64,000 nucleotides of DNA from Halorubrum sp. Hd13 (GCF_002252755.1 NZ_NHOY01000110.1:1-64000); one strand, 5' to 3'. Positions 33,129-41,509 are shown, counted from the stretch's first letter. Numbers and translations: made by a program. The notes: generated by a model not told the origin, from the sequence alone.

Positions 33129-33892
33129 GGCGTGTCCGGCACGACCGCGCTCCGGAACCGGTCGGCGACCGCGTCGCCGTCGCCGTCGCGCACGTCGAGT
33201 CGGGCCGCGGCCCGTCGGTAGCCGGCCGCCGCGTCGCTCTCCGGCGCGTGCGCGACGAGGGGCTCTCCGGCGCGGCGCGCGTCCCGGACCACGTCGCTGT
33301 CGGGGACGCGGGCGAGCACCGGCCCCCCGAAGTGGCGCTCGGCCTGCTCGGCCACGTCGGCGGCGTCTTCCCGGACCTTGTTGAAGAGAACGCCCGCAGT
33401 CTCCGTCCCGTACGAGCGGGCGTACTCCTGAACCTTCAGTCCGTCCGAGAGCGCGGGAATCGTCGGCTCGACGACGACGACGACCCGGTCCGCGAGGACG
33501 ACCGGAAGCACCGCCGACTTCGAGCCGAGCGCGGCCGGCGAGTCGAGCAGGAGCACGTCGGTGTCGCTCGCGAGCTCGGCGACGACGTCGCGGAGCCGCT
33601 CGGGCTCGGCCGCCTCGAACCCCGCGAGCGACGTGCCGCAGGGGACGACGGAGAGGCCGAACCGTTCGTACGTCGCCTCCGTAACGCCGGTCGCGGTCCC
33701 CTCGACGAGCAGGTCGTGGAGGGTGACCGCCGCGTCGTCGAGCCCGGCGTGAAAGAGGAGGTTCGCCATCCCCGTGTCGGCGTCCACGACGGTGACGTCG
33801 TGTTCGTCGGCCAGCGCCATCCCGAGCGCGAGCGTGCTCGTCGTCTTGCCCGTGCCGCCCTTCCCGCTGGCGACCGCGAACGCCTCGACCAT
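33125..33892 (-). CDS. minD: MinD/ParA-family ATPase
   Basis: A 255-residue deviant Walker A ATPase: 'SGKGGTGKTTSTLALGMALA' (residues 9-28), 'VVDADTGMANLLFHAG' and 'VLLLDSPAALGSKSAV' (Walker B region). Archaeal MinD proteins place cell-surface machines, such as archaella and chemosensory arrays, rather than FtsZ. No membrane-targeting helix is obvious at the C terminus. The ATG at 33892 is preferred to a GTG six bases upstream. It forms a coupled pair with the gene at 32460-33128. It may be the MinD2 type, but the subgroup needs alignment. Confidence 0.85.
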   Translation of the reverse strand: MVEAFAVASGKGGTGKTTSTLALGMALADEHDVTVVDADTGMANLLFHAGLDDAAVTLHDLLVEGTATGVTEATYERFGLSVVPCGTSLAGFEAAEPERLRDVVAELASDTDVLLLDSPAALGSKSAVLPVVLADRVVVVVEPTIPALSDGLKVQEYARSYGTETAGVLFNKVREDAADVAEQAERHFGGPVLARVPDSDVVRDARRAGEPLVAHAPESDAAAGYRRAAARLDVRDGDGDAVADRFRSAVVPDTP

Positions 33893-34049
33893 GCGCACAC
33901 CTGTCCGGTCGCTCGGCTAAAGGCTGTCCATCGCGAGTGCGAGCGAGCGGGCGACCGCGGACCGGACGCCGCCGTGGGCCGGACGCGGCCGCGGGCGCGG
34001 GCCGAACCCCACCGGACAGCGTTTTGCCGTTCGGCGCCAATCCCCGACC

Positions 34050-35384
34050 ATGCCAACCGTCATCGACGCCGACGCGTTCCGCGACGCGATCGACGAGCGC
34101 CGACGCGGCGAGCGGCCGTTCACGCTCGTCGACACGCGGCCCCGAGGGAGCTACGAGAGCTGGCGGATCGCCGACTCGGTCCACTACTTCTACAAGCCGT
34201 TCCACGAGTTCGACGTCGACGACTTCGAGGCCGAGACCGGGGTCGACGCGGACGACGCGATCGTCACCGTCTGCGCGAAGGGAAAGGCCTCGCTCGACTT
34301 CGCCGAGGAGCTCGAAGCGGCGGGCTACGACGACGTGACCGTCGTCGCGGACGGGATGCGGGGCTGGTCGGGCGTGTACGACCGGACCGAGGTCCCGCTC
34401 CCGGACGCGGGCGACGACCCGCTCGACGTCGTCCAGATCCAGCGGCGCGCGAAGGGGTGTCTCGGGTACCTCGTGGTAGGCGACCGGCCGGCGGACGGCG
34501 ACGCTGAACGGGACGGCTCCGACCGCGTCGCCGTCGCTGATTCCGACGGCTCCGACCGCGTCGCCGTCGCTGATTCCGACGGCTCCGACCGCGTCGCCGT
34601 CGCTGTCGACGTCTCGCGCCACGGCGACGAGTGGCGGGCGGCGGCCGCCGAACGCGACGCGTCGATAGGGGCGGTCCTCGACACGCACGTCCACGCCGAC
34701 CACCTCTCCGGTGGTCGGGCGCTGGCCGACGAGCTCGGCGTCCCGTACTACCTCCCCGCGGCGGCCGCCGAGCGCGACGTCGCCTACGCGTTCGAACCCC
34801 TCGCGCGCAACGAGACGCTCGACGTCGGCGGCGTGGCGGTGAAGGCGCTCGCGACCCCCGGCCACACCGATGACGGCGCGAGCTACCTCGTCGGGCGGTC
34901 GGCGGTTCTCACCGGCGACACGCTGTTCACCGACAGCGTCGGTCGGACGGAGCTGCAGTTCGCGGCGGGCGGCGACGACGCGGCCGGCGGCGGAAGCGAG
35001 TCCGCGGGCGCCGCGACCGGTGCCGAACGGCTCTACGACTCGCTCCACGCGACCCTGCTCGCGGAGCCGGACGGCGTCGTCGTCTGTCCCGGCCACTTCG
35101 CGGTCGGGAACGACGGGACGACCGGCGACGTCGAGCCCGGCGAGCCGGTGACGACGACGGTGGGCGCGGCGCGCCGGGAGCTCGACGTGCTCGGACTCGA
35201 CCGCGAGGCGTTCGTCGACCGGATCACGGCGACGCTCCCGGAGAAGCCGCCGAACTACGAGCGCGTCATCGCGGCGAACCGCGGCGTGGAGTCGCCGCCG
35301 GACGAGACCGCGGCGATCGAGCTGGAGCTGGGTCCGAACCGGTGTGCGGCGGACGCGGGCGGGGAGTCGACGGCGGACGACTGA
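34050..35384 (+). CDS. rhodanese-MBL fold hydrolase fusion (sulfur metabolism)
   Basis: A 444-residue two-domain enzyme. The N-terminal rhodanese domain (about 1-115) has the active Cys75 in 'VTVCAKGKAS'. The C-terminal metallo-beta-lactamase domain has 'DTHVHADHLSGG' (H-x-H-x-D-H), 'ATPGHTDDGASYLVG' and 'VVCPGHFAVGN', the metal ligands of persulfide-dioxygenase-like (ETHE1) enzymes. It probably handles persulfides or thiosulfate. Fusions of these domains more often have rhodanese at the C terminus; here it leads. The linker carries three 11-residue repeats (see 34512-34610). Confidence 0.9.
   Translation: MPTVIDADAFRDAIDERRRGERPFTLVDTRPRGSYESWRIADSVHYFYKPFHEFDVDDFEAETGVDADDAIVTVCAKGKASLDFAEELEAAGYDDVTVVADGMRGWSGVYDRTEVPLPDAGDDPLDVVQIQRRAKGCLGYLVVGDRPADGDAERDGSDRVAVADSDGSDRVAVADSDGSDRVAVAVDVSRHGDEWRAAAAERDASIGAVLDTHVHADHLSGGRALADELGVPYYLPAAAAERDVAYAFEPLARNETLDVGGVAVKALATPGHTDDGASYLVGRSAVLTGDTLFTDSVGRTELQFAAGGDDAAGGGSESAGAATGAERLYDSLHATLLAEPDGVVVCPGHFAVGNDGTTGDVEPGEPVTTTVGAARRELDVLGLDREAFVDRITATLPEKPPNYERVIAANRGVESPPDETAAIELELGPNRCAADAGGESTADD
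34512..34610 (+). repeat. in-frame 33-bp triplication (11-residue repeat)
   Basis: Three 33-base units at 34512, 34545 and 34578 encode DGSDRVAVADS, DGSDRVAVADS and DGSDRVAVAVD (residues 155-187) in the rhodanese-MBL protein. The first two units are identical in DNA and the third differs only at its end, so the expansion is recent. The unit is a multiple of three and sits in the first strands of the MBL domain, where it would add a loop. Confidence 0.95.
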
Positions 35385-35479
35385 GTCGGCGGTGGTCGAG
35401 GCGCCGCCCGTCGCTGATCGATCCTCCACGGTATCGCGACGCGCGCTCCGGTTCGAGCGCCGCGGTCACCCGCTCGCGG

Positions 35480-35764
35480 TCATCCGTCGTCCGACCGGTT
35501 CGCGATCCGGGTCGCGACCTCGCGCGCGGCGGCGACGCGGTCGTCGGCGTCCGGGTCACCGGTACCGTCGACCTCCGCGAGCAGCGTTCGGATCTCGTCG
35601 GCTCGCCTGGCGACGGTCGCGTCGTCGAGGCCGCCGTCGGCGATCTCCGCGGCCAGCGCCTGTGCCTCCCCGAGTCGCCAGCCGGCCTCGCGCTCCACGG
35701 GTAGCTCCTCGGTGGCCGCGAGGTGCTCGTACAGCGCCGCGGCCGGGTCGAACTCGTCGCTCAC
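35480..35764 (-). CDS. haloarchaeal hypothetical protein, helical
   Basis: A 94-residue acidic protein predicted all-helical: 'PAAALYEHLAATEELPVE', 'WRLGEAQALAAEIADGGLD' and 'AARREVATRIANRS'-like ends. It has no Cys, no membrane segment and no known family. It lies 18 bases downstream of the gene at 35783-36055 on the same strand, so the two are probably co-transcribed. Confidence 0.6.
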   Translation of the reverse strand: MSDEFDPAAALYEHLAATEELPVEREAGWRLGEAQALAAEIADGGLDDATVARRADEIRTLLAEVDGTGDPDADDRVAAAREVATRIANRSDDG

Positions 35765-35782
35765 GGTTCCGTCACTGTCACG

Positions 35783-36055
35783 TCACTCGTCGTGGATGAA
35801 CACGAGCCGCTTCGTCTCGGTGTTACACAGGCAGAGGTCGATCCCGTCGCGGGTCGCGCCGATCTGCTGCCAGCCGTGGTCGCTGACGAACAGCGTCTGG
35901 AACACGCCGCGGTCGCAGTCCGGATTCGGGCAGCCGACGCCGGCGGCGTTCTTGTAAACGGTCGTCCCCCCGCCGGAGCTCTGGCGCACTAACCCGTCGC
36001 GCAGCGAGCGAAACTCCTCGGCAGACATCGGTCCGTCCGTGTCCTCGTCTCCCAT
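35783..36055 (-). CDS. Cys-containing haloarchaeal protein, unknown
   Basis: A 90-residue protein. 'GVGCPNPDCDRGVFQTLFVSD' (C-x4-C) and 'GIDLCLCNTETKRLVFIHDE' (C-x-C) suggest a small metal-binding or redox fold. The start MGDEDTDGPMS follows a clear TATA box, GATATATAAAC (36079-36089), placed for a nearly leaderless transcript. This decides against the longer frame starting at 36103. Function unknown. Confidence 0.65.
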   Translation of the reverse strand: MGDEDTDGPMSAEEFRSLRDGLVRQSSGGGTTVYKNAAGVGCPNPDCDRGVFQTLFVSDHGWQQIGATRDGIDLCLCNTETKRLVFIHDE

Positions 36056-36194
36056 GTCTTGACGTTCGCGGGCCACGATATATAAACCGGCGGTCCGTGA
36101 CAACCGATAACATGGCCGGCGCGCCGGTCGCTCGGGGAGTCGAAGGGATTCGCAAGCCGATCAGCCTCGCGGGTCAGTCGGACTCGCTGTTTGA

Positions 36195-37091
36195 TCAGTC
36201 GGACTCGCTCTTTACGGCGTCCGCGTACGCGTCCGCGAGCCGGGTCGGCTCGGGGAGCTTGTACCCCGCGCACAGCGCGTCGACGAGTTCGACGGTCGTC
36301 TCGGCCGAGACCCGGTGTCCGGAGCTCACGTACAGGGGATTCACGCGGCGGCTGTTCGGGTACTGCCGCGACTGAAATGCGTGACCGATAACGGGGGCGA
36401 CGTCGCCCGCGTCGGCGCCCCTCTCGATCGTCTCCACCGAGTCGTCCGCGCGGATCGGCGTCCGCCACCCCTCGGGCCGCTCCTCGGTCGTCGATTCGGG
36501 CTCGCCGCACAGCAGGCGCTTCGCGACGCCGACGCTCGGGACGTCGAGCAGGACGCCGACGTGGGTCGCGATGCCGGCCTCCCGGAAGTGGATCCGGCCG
36601 GAGCCGTCGCAGACCAACAGGTCCGGCTCGGCGTCTAACGCGTCGAGCGCGGCCAGCATCGGCTCCCCCTCGCGAAACGCGAGGAGACCCGGAACGTACG
36701 GGATCGAGAGCGGCGTGGTCGCGCTCGCGTACTCGATCACGGCGCCGTCACGGATCGCGACCGCGGCCGAGACCGCTCTGTCCTCGCCGTCGTCCGGGGT
36801 CAGGAACGCCTGATCGACGCCGACGACGACCGGCGCGTCGGGATCGCCGGCGTCTCGGTGCGTACCCGGGAGCGACTCCTGGCGCGCGTCCGGAAGCCCC
36901 TCGGTCAGATCCGCGGGCTCGTCGATCGCGACCGCGGTCGGGTCGATGCCGTGGTCGTCCGCGAACGTCGCCGTCGCGGCCAGGTCGCGCTGGAGCGACT
37001 CCATCTCGGCCCGGGAGAGCGCGGGGTCCGGGAGGAACTCAGGGCGCGCGACGGCGTCGGGATCGACCGGCGACCGCTCCGGTGGGGCCAT
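36195..37091 (-). CDS. nfi: endonuclease V
   Basis: A 298-residue DNA repair enzyme cutting near deaminated bases such as inosine. 'VVGVDQAFL' holds the first catalytic Asp, 'SIPYVPGLLAFREGEPML' is the family's PYxPG/FRE motif, 'LLVCDGSGRIHFREAGIATHVG' holds the second Asp and the G-x-G-x-x-H pattern, and 'GVAKRLLCG' follows. The 70-residue N-terminal extension is usual in haloarchaea. The start codon directly abuts the rhomboid stop codon, so both are on one transcript with rhomboid first. Confidence 0.94.
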   Translation of the reverse strand: MAPPERSPVDPDAVARPEFLPDPALSRAEMESLQRDLAATATFADDHGIDPTAVAIDEPADLTEGLPDARQESLPGTHRDAGDPDAPVVVGVDQAFLTPDDGEDRAVSAAVAIRDGAVIEYASATTPLSIPYVPGLLAFREGEPMLAALDALDAEPDLLVCDGSGRIHFREAGIATHVGVLLDVPSVGVAKRLLCGEPESTTEERPEGWRTPIRADDSVETIERGADAGDVAPVIGHAFQSRQYPNSRRVNPLYVSSGHRVSAETTVELVDALCAGYKLPEPTRLADAYADAVKSESD

Positions 37092-38054
37092 TTAAAATCG
37101 CCCGCCGGGACCGCCCGGACCACCGGGACCGCGCGGGCCGCGCACGCCTCCCATGTTCGTCCCGCCGGGACCGCCCGCGGACCGCGCGAGGCTCTCGTTG
37201 CGCTTCCCGAACGCGAGGCCGATCGCGAACCCGATCAGGTGCGCGAGGTGCGCGATGCCGCCGACGCCGCCCGTGCCGCTCTGGATCACGAGCACCGCCG
37301 AAATCAGGGCGATCCCCCACGTGAGGTACTTGATTTTCATCGGGATGACGAAGAAGAGGAGCACCTGCATGTTCGGCCGCCACACGGTGAGCACGCCTAA
37401 GATTGCGAAGCCGGCGCCGCTGGCCCCGAGCACGCCCGTCGTCGGCGCGCCGGTCGCGACCGCGAACAGGACGTGGCCGAGGCCGGCGAGGATCCCCGCG
37501 CCGAAGAAGAACGCCACGAAGCGGCGCGAGCCGACCGCGCGCTCGACGAGCGGGCCGAAGAACAGGATCACGATGCTGTTGCCGATGATGTGGAACAGCT
37601 GGAGTCGGGAGTGCGATAGCACGGACGTCACCCACGTCCAGACGCGGCCGATCGCGTCCGACCGGAGGACGAAGATCTGACTGTGGGCGGCGTCGCCGAG
37701 GGTGAGCGTCACGACCCACTGCGCGAGGAAGGTGATCCACATCGCCGCCAACAGGGCGTACGTGGCGTTGCCCCGAAAGTAGCTCACCAGGCCGCCGGTG
37801 CTCGTCTCGCGGTCGATGCGGCGCTTGACGCGGTCCGCGACGCCCGCGGACTCGCCGCCGGAGGCGCTCGATCCGCCGGCCTCGACGCTCTCGTCGAAGC
37901 CGCTGTCGAACACCCCGCCCGGGTCGTTCCACTCGGAGAGGCCCGGACAGTTGTGGTTCTCCGGCAGACGGTGTTCGGCGCAGAACGTCTGTCCGCACCG
38001 CTTACACTGATACGGGAGGTTCTCGTACTCCCCACACACGTCGCACGTCGCCAT
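37092..38054 (-). CDS. rhomboid protease with AN1-type zinc finger
   Basis: A 320-residue membrane protease. The N terminus is an AN1-like zinc finger, 'CDVCGEYENLPYQCKRCGQ' with 'FCAEHRLPENHNC' (Cys/His ligands 4-36). An acidic linker leads to six or seven membrane helices. Ser212 in 'GVLGASGAGFAILG' and His272 in 'AHLAHLIGFAIG' are the catalytic pair. Rhomboids cut membrane proteins within the bilayer, and the cytoplasmic zinc finger may recruit substrates. The C terminus is Gly/Pro low complexity. Its stop codon abuts the start of nfi. Confidence 0.93.
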   Translation of the reverse strand: MATCDVCGEYENLPYQCKRCGQTFCAEHRLPENHNCPGLSEWNDPGGVFDSGFDESVEAGGSSASGGESAGVADRVKRRIDRETSTGGLVSYFRGNATYALLAAMWITFLAQWVVTLTLGDAAHSQIFVLRSDAIGRVWTWVTSVLSHSRLQLFHIIGNSIVILFFGPLVERAVGSRRFVAFFFGAGILAGLGHVLFAVATGAPTTGVLGASGAGFAILGVLTVWRPNMQVLLFFVIPMKIKYLTWGIALISAVLVIQSGTGGVGGIAHLAHLIGFAIGLAFGKRNESLARSAGGPGGTNMGGVRGPRGPGGPGGPGGRF

Positions 38055-38221
38055 TACCTCTACTTACGGGGGCCTTCCTAAAGCGGTTTGGCTCTCAGAC
38101 GTGGTGGGCGGGAAAACGATTCGTGAGCGGGACGGCTATTTATAAGAACGAGAACGAGTTTTACCCGATAACACCGACCTAGTACCGACTGTTTGTATAT
38201 AAACCGTCGCTGACGCGGTGG

Positions 38222-38630
38222 ACACTTCCAAAGCCCGAGCCGCTCGGCGATACGTCTTCGACGACCCCACACCAAACGCCTCCAAAGCCCCGGCCGCGAG
38301 GACTCGCGTGACTCGCTGTCGTTCGAAAGGCGCGGAGCGCCTTTCGTGATGTCGTCAGAACGCCCTGCGTTCTGACTGCCAGCCGGGAATCTCTGATTTC
38401 CGGCGATGACGAAACGGCTCCGCCGTTTCGAACCACGCGCTTCAGTCGCTCGCGGTGCTCGCTCCTTCCAGTGCTTGCGTCGTCAGGCGTCGTCCTCGCG
38501 ACTGCCCGCTTGAGTCCCGCCCCGCACAGCACCGCACCTCACGCCTCCCCAGCCTCGTCGGTCGCCCATCGCTTCGCTCGGGCGACCGACTCCAGCGAGA
38601 GACCGGAGGTCTCTCTGGCAGCCGGTGGCG
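38222..38630 (+). repeat. C-box repeat family, copy 2 (expanded)
   Basis: The 675-base gap between rhomboid and aroD contains no credible gene. From left it holds A box 1 ('TTCCAAAGCCCGAGCCGCTCGG', 38226 on), A box 2 ('AACGCCTCCAAAGCCCC', 38275-38291), an array of four hairpins (38324-38430), a B box 'TTGAGTCCCG' (38510-38519) and the conserved 20-mer CTCACGCCTCCCCAGCCTCG (38538-38557). Then come a 10-bp hairpin (38558-38589) and CCAG-cg-AGAGACC-GGA-GGTCTCT-CTGG (38592-38618). A and B boxes are adjacent in copy 1 and about 220 bases apart here, because the hairpin array lies between them. Confidence 0.75.
38324..38430 (-). mobile_element. four-hairpin array related to the tnpB 3' flank
   Basis: Four perfect hairpins lie in 107 bases: 38324-38346 (10-bp stem, GGA loop), 38354-38376 (9-bp stem GTCAGAACG, 5-nt loop), 38382-38404 (10-bp stem, TCT loop) and 38410-38430 (9-bp stem, TCC loop). 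On the minus strand the middle two match the two hairpins after the tnpB stop codon (44776-44825) in order, spacing and stems, including 'GCAGTCAGAACG' and 'CGTTCTGACGACA'. I read it as a solo, tnpB-less copy of that flank. Whether it is transcribed as a guide-RNA scaffold is unknown. Confidence 0.65.
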
Positions 38631-38729
38631 ACGCCGCCGGCGACCTCGCGCGTGCGACTCGCGCCCGTCGGGCGCTCGCCGGCACGCGCCGCCGCTGGTT
38701 GGTTTATGAGTGATCTGTTTATGAGTGAT

Positions 38730-39434
38730 CTACCCGTCCACGTCGTCGCCACGCAGTCCGTCGACGAGGCCGCGGAGCGTCGCGAGCGGGTACTGCCCGG
38801 GCGCGGTCGCGTTCGCGGGGTCGACGGGCGCGTAGCCGATCTTCGAGCCGTAGATCGGGGTGACGGCGCGGGTGTGACGGCCGGGCTCGCCCATGCACAT
38901 CGTCGCGACGCGGTGGCCGGCCGCGGTCGCCTCGTGGGTCGCCTCGATCATCGCGAGCGCGTCCCGAGGGGCGGTCGCGGTCGTTGCCAGCTTCCCGACG
39001 TCGCCCTCGTTCGCCGCGTCACCGAGCAGGTCGACGAGCGCGGCCGGCTCCGGCGTCGACTCGAAGTCGTGGACGGAGACGACGACGCTGACCCCCTCCT
39101 GGCGGGCCGTGTCGCGAAGCGCGGTCGCGTGCGACTGCGCTCCCTGGGGCGCGTTCCCGCGGAGTGCCGCGAGCTCGACGTCGACCGCGGCGACCGCGTC
39201 GTCTCCGAGCGCGGTCGAGAGCTCGTCGTACCGTGCCACGTCCTCTGCCTCGCCGCCCTCCCACGACGCGCGGTTCGTGACGAGAAGCGGGAGCTCGCCG
39301 TCGTAGGCATCGAGCTGGACGAGCGGGGCGTCCGCGAGGTCCATCCGGAACTCCACGGCGTCGGCGTGCTCGCGGGCGCGCGGCTCCTCGGAGAGGTCGG
39401 CCGTGCTCGCGGTCAGGACGAACTCTTCGAACAT
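38730..39434 (-). CDS. aroD: 3-dehydroquinate dehydratase, type I
   Basis: A 234-residue enzyme of the shikimate pathway that dehydrates 3-dehydroquinate. His122 in 'VVVSVHDFESTP' and Lys148 in 'GDVGKLATTATAP' (Schiff base) form the type I active site. 'AVEFRMDLAD' and 'SKIGYAPVDPANATAPGQYP' are further family motifs. No other aro gene is next to it. Its stop lies at the edge of the C-box repeat region. Confidence 0.93.
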   Translation of the reverse strand: MFEEFVLTASTADLSEEPRAREHADAVEFRMDLADAPLVQLDAYDGELPLLVTNRASWEGGEAEDVARYDELSTALGDDAVAAVDVELAALRGNAPQGAQSHATALRDTARQEGVSVVVSVHDFESTPEPAALVDLLGDAANEGDVGKLATTATAPRDALAMIEATHEATAAGHRVATMCMGEPGRHTRAVTPIYGSKIGYAPVDPANATAPGQYPLATLRGLVDGLRGDDVDG

Positions 39435-39515
39435 ACCAGGGCGTTCCGCGGCCGGGGACTTAGCTGTGTGCGTGCGCGTCGAGAACGGGCCGCAGAAACG
39501 GAGGACGCGAGAGCC

Positions 39516-40490
39516 TTACGCGACGAGGCCGTCCTCGGCCTCCAACAGCTCGTGGTACCGGTTCCGGATGGTGACCTCGCTGATGTCGGCGACCTCGCTG
39601 ACGGCGGCCTGCGTCGTCTTCTCGTTGGTGAGGAGGGCGGCGGCGTAGACGGCGGCGGCCGCGAGGCCGACCGGCGACTTGCCGGAGTGGACGCCCTTCT
39701 CCTTGGCGTTGCGCAGGAGGCTCTTCGCGCGCATCTCGGACTCCTCGGAGAGCTCCAGGTCGGAGGCGAACCGGGGGACGTACTGCTCGGGGTCGGCGGG
39801 CTTCACTTCGAGCTTGAGCTCGCGGACGACGTAGCGGTACGTCCGGGCGATCTCGGCCTTCTCGACGCGGGAGACGTCGGCGATCTCGTCGAGGCTGCGC
39901 GGGACGCCGGCCATCCGGGCGGCGGCGTACACGCAGGAGGTGGAGACGCCCTCGATGGAGCGGCCGGGGAGCAGGTCCTCGTCGAGCGCGCGGCGGTAGA
40001 TGACGGAGGCGGTCTCGCGGACGTTGTCCGGGAGCCCCTGCGCGCTGGCCATGCGGTCGATCTCGCCGAGCGCCTGCTTCAGGTTGCGCTCCTTCGAGTC
40101 GCGGGTGCGGAACCGCTCGTTCCACTTGCGGAGCCGCTGCATCTTCTGGCGCTGACGCGCGCCGAGCGACCGACCGTACGCGTCCTTGTCGCGCCAGTCG
40201 ATGTTCGTCGAGAGCCCCTTGTCGTGCATCGTGTTGGTCGTCGGGGCGCCGACGCGGCTCTTCTCGTCCTTCTCGCGGGAGTCGAACGCGCGCCACTCCG
40301 GCCCGCGGTCCACCGAGTCGGCCTCCACGACGAGCCCGCAGTCGGCGCAGACGCTCTCGCCGTGCTCCTCGTCGTTGATGACGTTGCCGTCGCACTCCGG
40401 ACAGCTCAGCGTCTCGTCGGTCTGTTCCGATTCCTTCTCGTCGGTCTCAGTTCGGGAGCGACTCCCCCGCGTGTGTAATCGTTCACTCAT
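39516..40490 (-). CDS. tfb: transcription initiation factor IIB (TFB)
   Basis: A 324-residue general transcription factor. The N-terminal zinc ribbon has C30-x2-C33 and C48-x2-C51. The B-reader/linker follows with 'GPEWRAFDSREKDEKSRVG', then two cyclin-fold repeats (about 125-215 and 225-320) with 'SVIYRRALDEDLLPGRSIEG' and 'GLAAAAVYAAALLTNEKTTQ'. The last helices 'ISEVTIRNRYHELLEAE' bind the BRE. Haloarchaea have many TFB paralogues, and which one this is cannot be told. The ATG at 40490 gives the usual short tail before the ribbon. Confidence 0.95.
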   Translation of the reverse strand: MSERLHTRGSRSRTETDEKESEQTDETLSCPECDGNVINDEEHGESVCADCGLVVEADSVDRGPEWRAFDSREKDEKSRVGAPTTNTMHDKGLSTNIDWRDKDAYGRSLGARQRQKMQRLRKWNERFRTRDSKERNLKQALGEIDRMASAQGLPDNVRETASVIYRRALDEDLLPGRSIEGVSTSCVYAAARMAGVPRSLDEIADVSRVEKAEIARTYRYVVRELKLEVKPADPEQYVPRFASDLELSEESEMRAKSLLRNAKEKGVHSGKSPVGLAAAAVYAAALLTNEKTTQAAVSEVADISEVTIRNRYHELLEAEDGLVA

Positions 40491-40726
40491 GGCTAAACTC
40501 TCTCTCGGTAACTGAACACGGTCCGAGAGCGATCTTGCCCGATAGACGGTAGAACCGAACTTAAAACGACCGGAACGTGTCGCCGGAAACCCGACGAAAG
40601 GACACGATCTATCACGTGTTTTCGAGGTGCGACACGACCGCCGATCCTGACCGACCGTCGGCCGACGCACCGCGGGCTTCGCACCGACCGAAACGCTTGG
40701 GCCGTCGGCGCCCCGAGTCGGCGACC

Positions 40727-41509
40727 ATGACCGCGCCCCGCGTCGTCTCGCTGGCCCCGAGCGCGACCGCGACCGTGACCGCTCTCGGCGCCGCCGACGC
40801 GCTCGTCGGCGTCACCCACCACTGCGACCCGCCCGCGGATGCGGGGTCGGCGCACGGGAGGGAGTCCCCGCTCGCCGTCGGCGGGTGGCTGAACCCCGAC
40901 CTCGACCGCGTCGCCGACCTCGATCCGGACGTCGTCCTCACGAGCGACGGGCTTCAGAGCGACCTCGCCGACGCGTGTCGCGAGCGCGGCTTCGACGTCC
41001 GCCACCGCGAGCCGGCGACGCTCGGAGAGGCGGTCGAGGCGTTCGCCGCCCGCGGCGCCGACGTGGGGCGGCCGGAGGCGGGAGAGCGGCTCGCCGCGGA
41101 GGCCCGCGGGCGGCTCGATCGAGTCGCCGAGGCGGTCGCGGACCGCCCCCGACCGACGGTGTACTGCGAGGAGTGGTCGGACCCGCCGATGGCCGCCGGC
41201 AACTGGGTGCCCGACGCCGTGCGCGCCGCGGGGGGCGGCTACCCGTTCGTCGACCCGGGCGAGCGCTCCCGCGAGGTCACTCTCGCGAGCGTCGAGGCGG
41301 CCGATCCCGACCACCTCGTCGTCCACGTCTGCGGGCACGGCGACCGGGTCGACCCCGCGAGCGTCGCGGAGCGCGACTGGACCGTCGACGCGCCCGTTCA
41401 CGTGATCGACGACTCCCTCCTGAACCAGCCGAGCCCGGCGCTGATCGACGGCGTCGAGCGACTGGCCGAACTGTTCCACCCGGAGGCGTTCCCGGGGTCG
41501 ACGTCGTAG
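40727..41509 (+). CDS. cobalamin/metal-chelate binding protein (BtuF-like fold, no signal)
   Basis: A 260-residue helical-backbone metal receptor. 'RVVSLAPSATATVTALGAADALVGVTHHCD' is the typical first domain, followed by 'VADLDPDVVLTSDGLQ' and the long linking helix. There is no signal peptide or lipobox at the chosen ATG, so it is cytoplasmic, unlike transporter-bound BtuF. Such soluble forms are common in archaea and their ligand is unproven. A longer frame upstream overlaps the divergent tfb promoter and was rejected. Confidence 0.82.
   Translation: MTAPRVVSLAPSATATVTALGAADALVGVTHHCDPPADAGSAHGRESPLAVGGWLNPDLDRVADLDPDVVLTSDGLQSDLADACRERGFDVRHREPATLGEAVEAFAARGADVGRPEAGERLAAEARGRLDRVAEAVADRPRPTVYCEEWSDPPMAAGNWVPDAVRAAGGGYPFVDPGERSREVTLASVEAADPDHLVVHVCGHGDRVDPASVAERDWTVDAPVHVIDDSLLNQPSPALIDGVERLAELFHPEAFPGSTS

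Noticed and set aside
38471-38713. Small ORF over the second C-box repeat (and a like one at 4886-5080)
   Set aside because: The shared peptide 'PHASPAS' arises from the conserved DNA 20-mer, the frames differ elsewhere, and hairpins dominate. I treat it as non-coding repeat.
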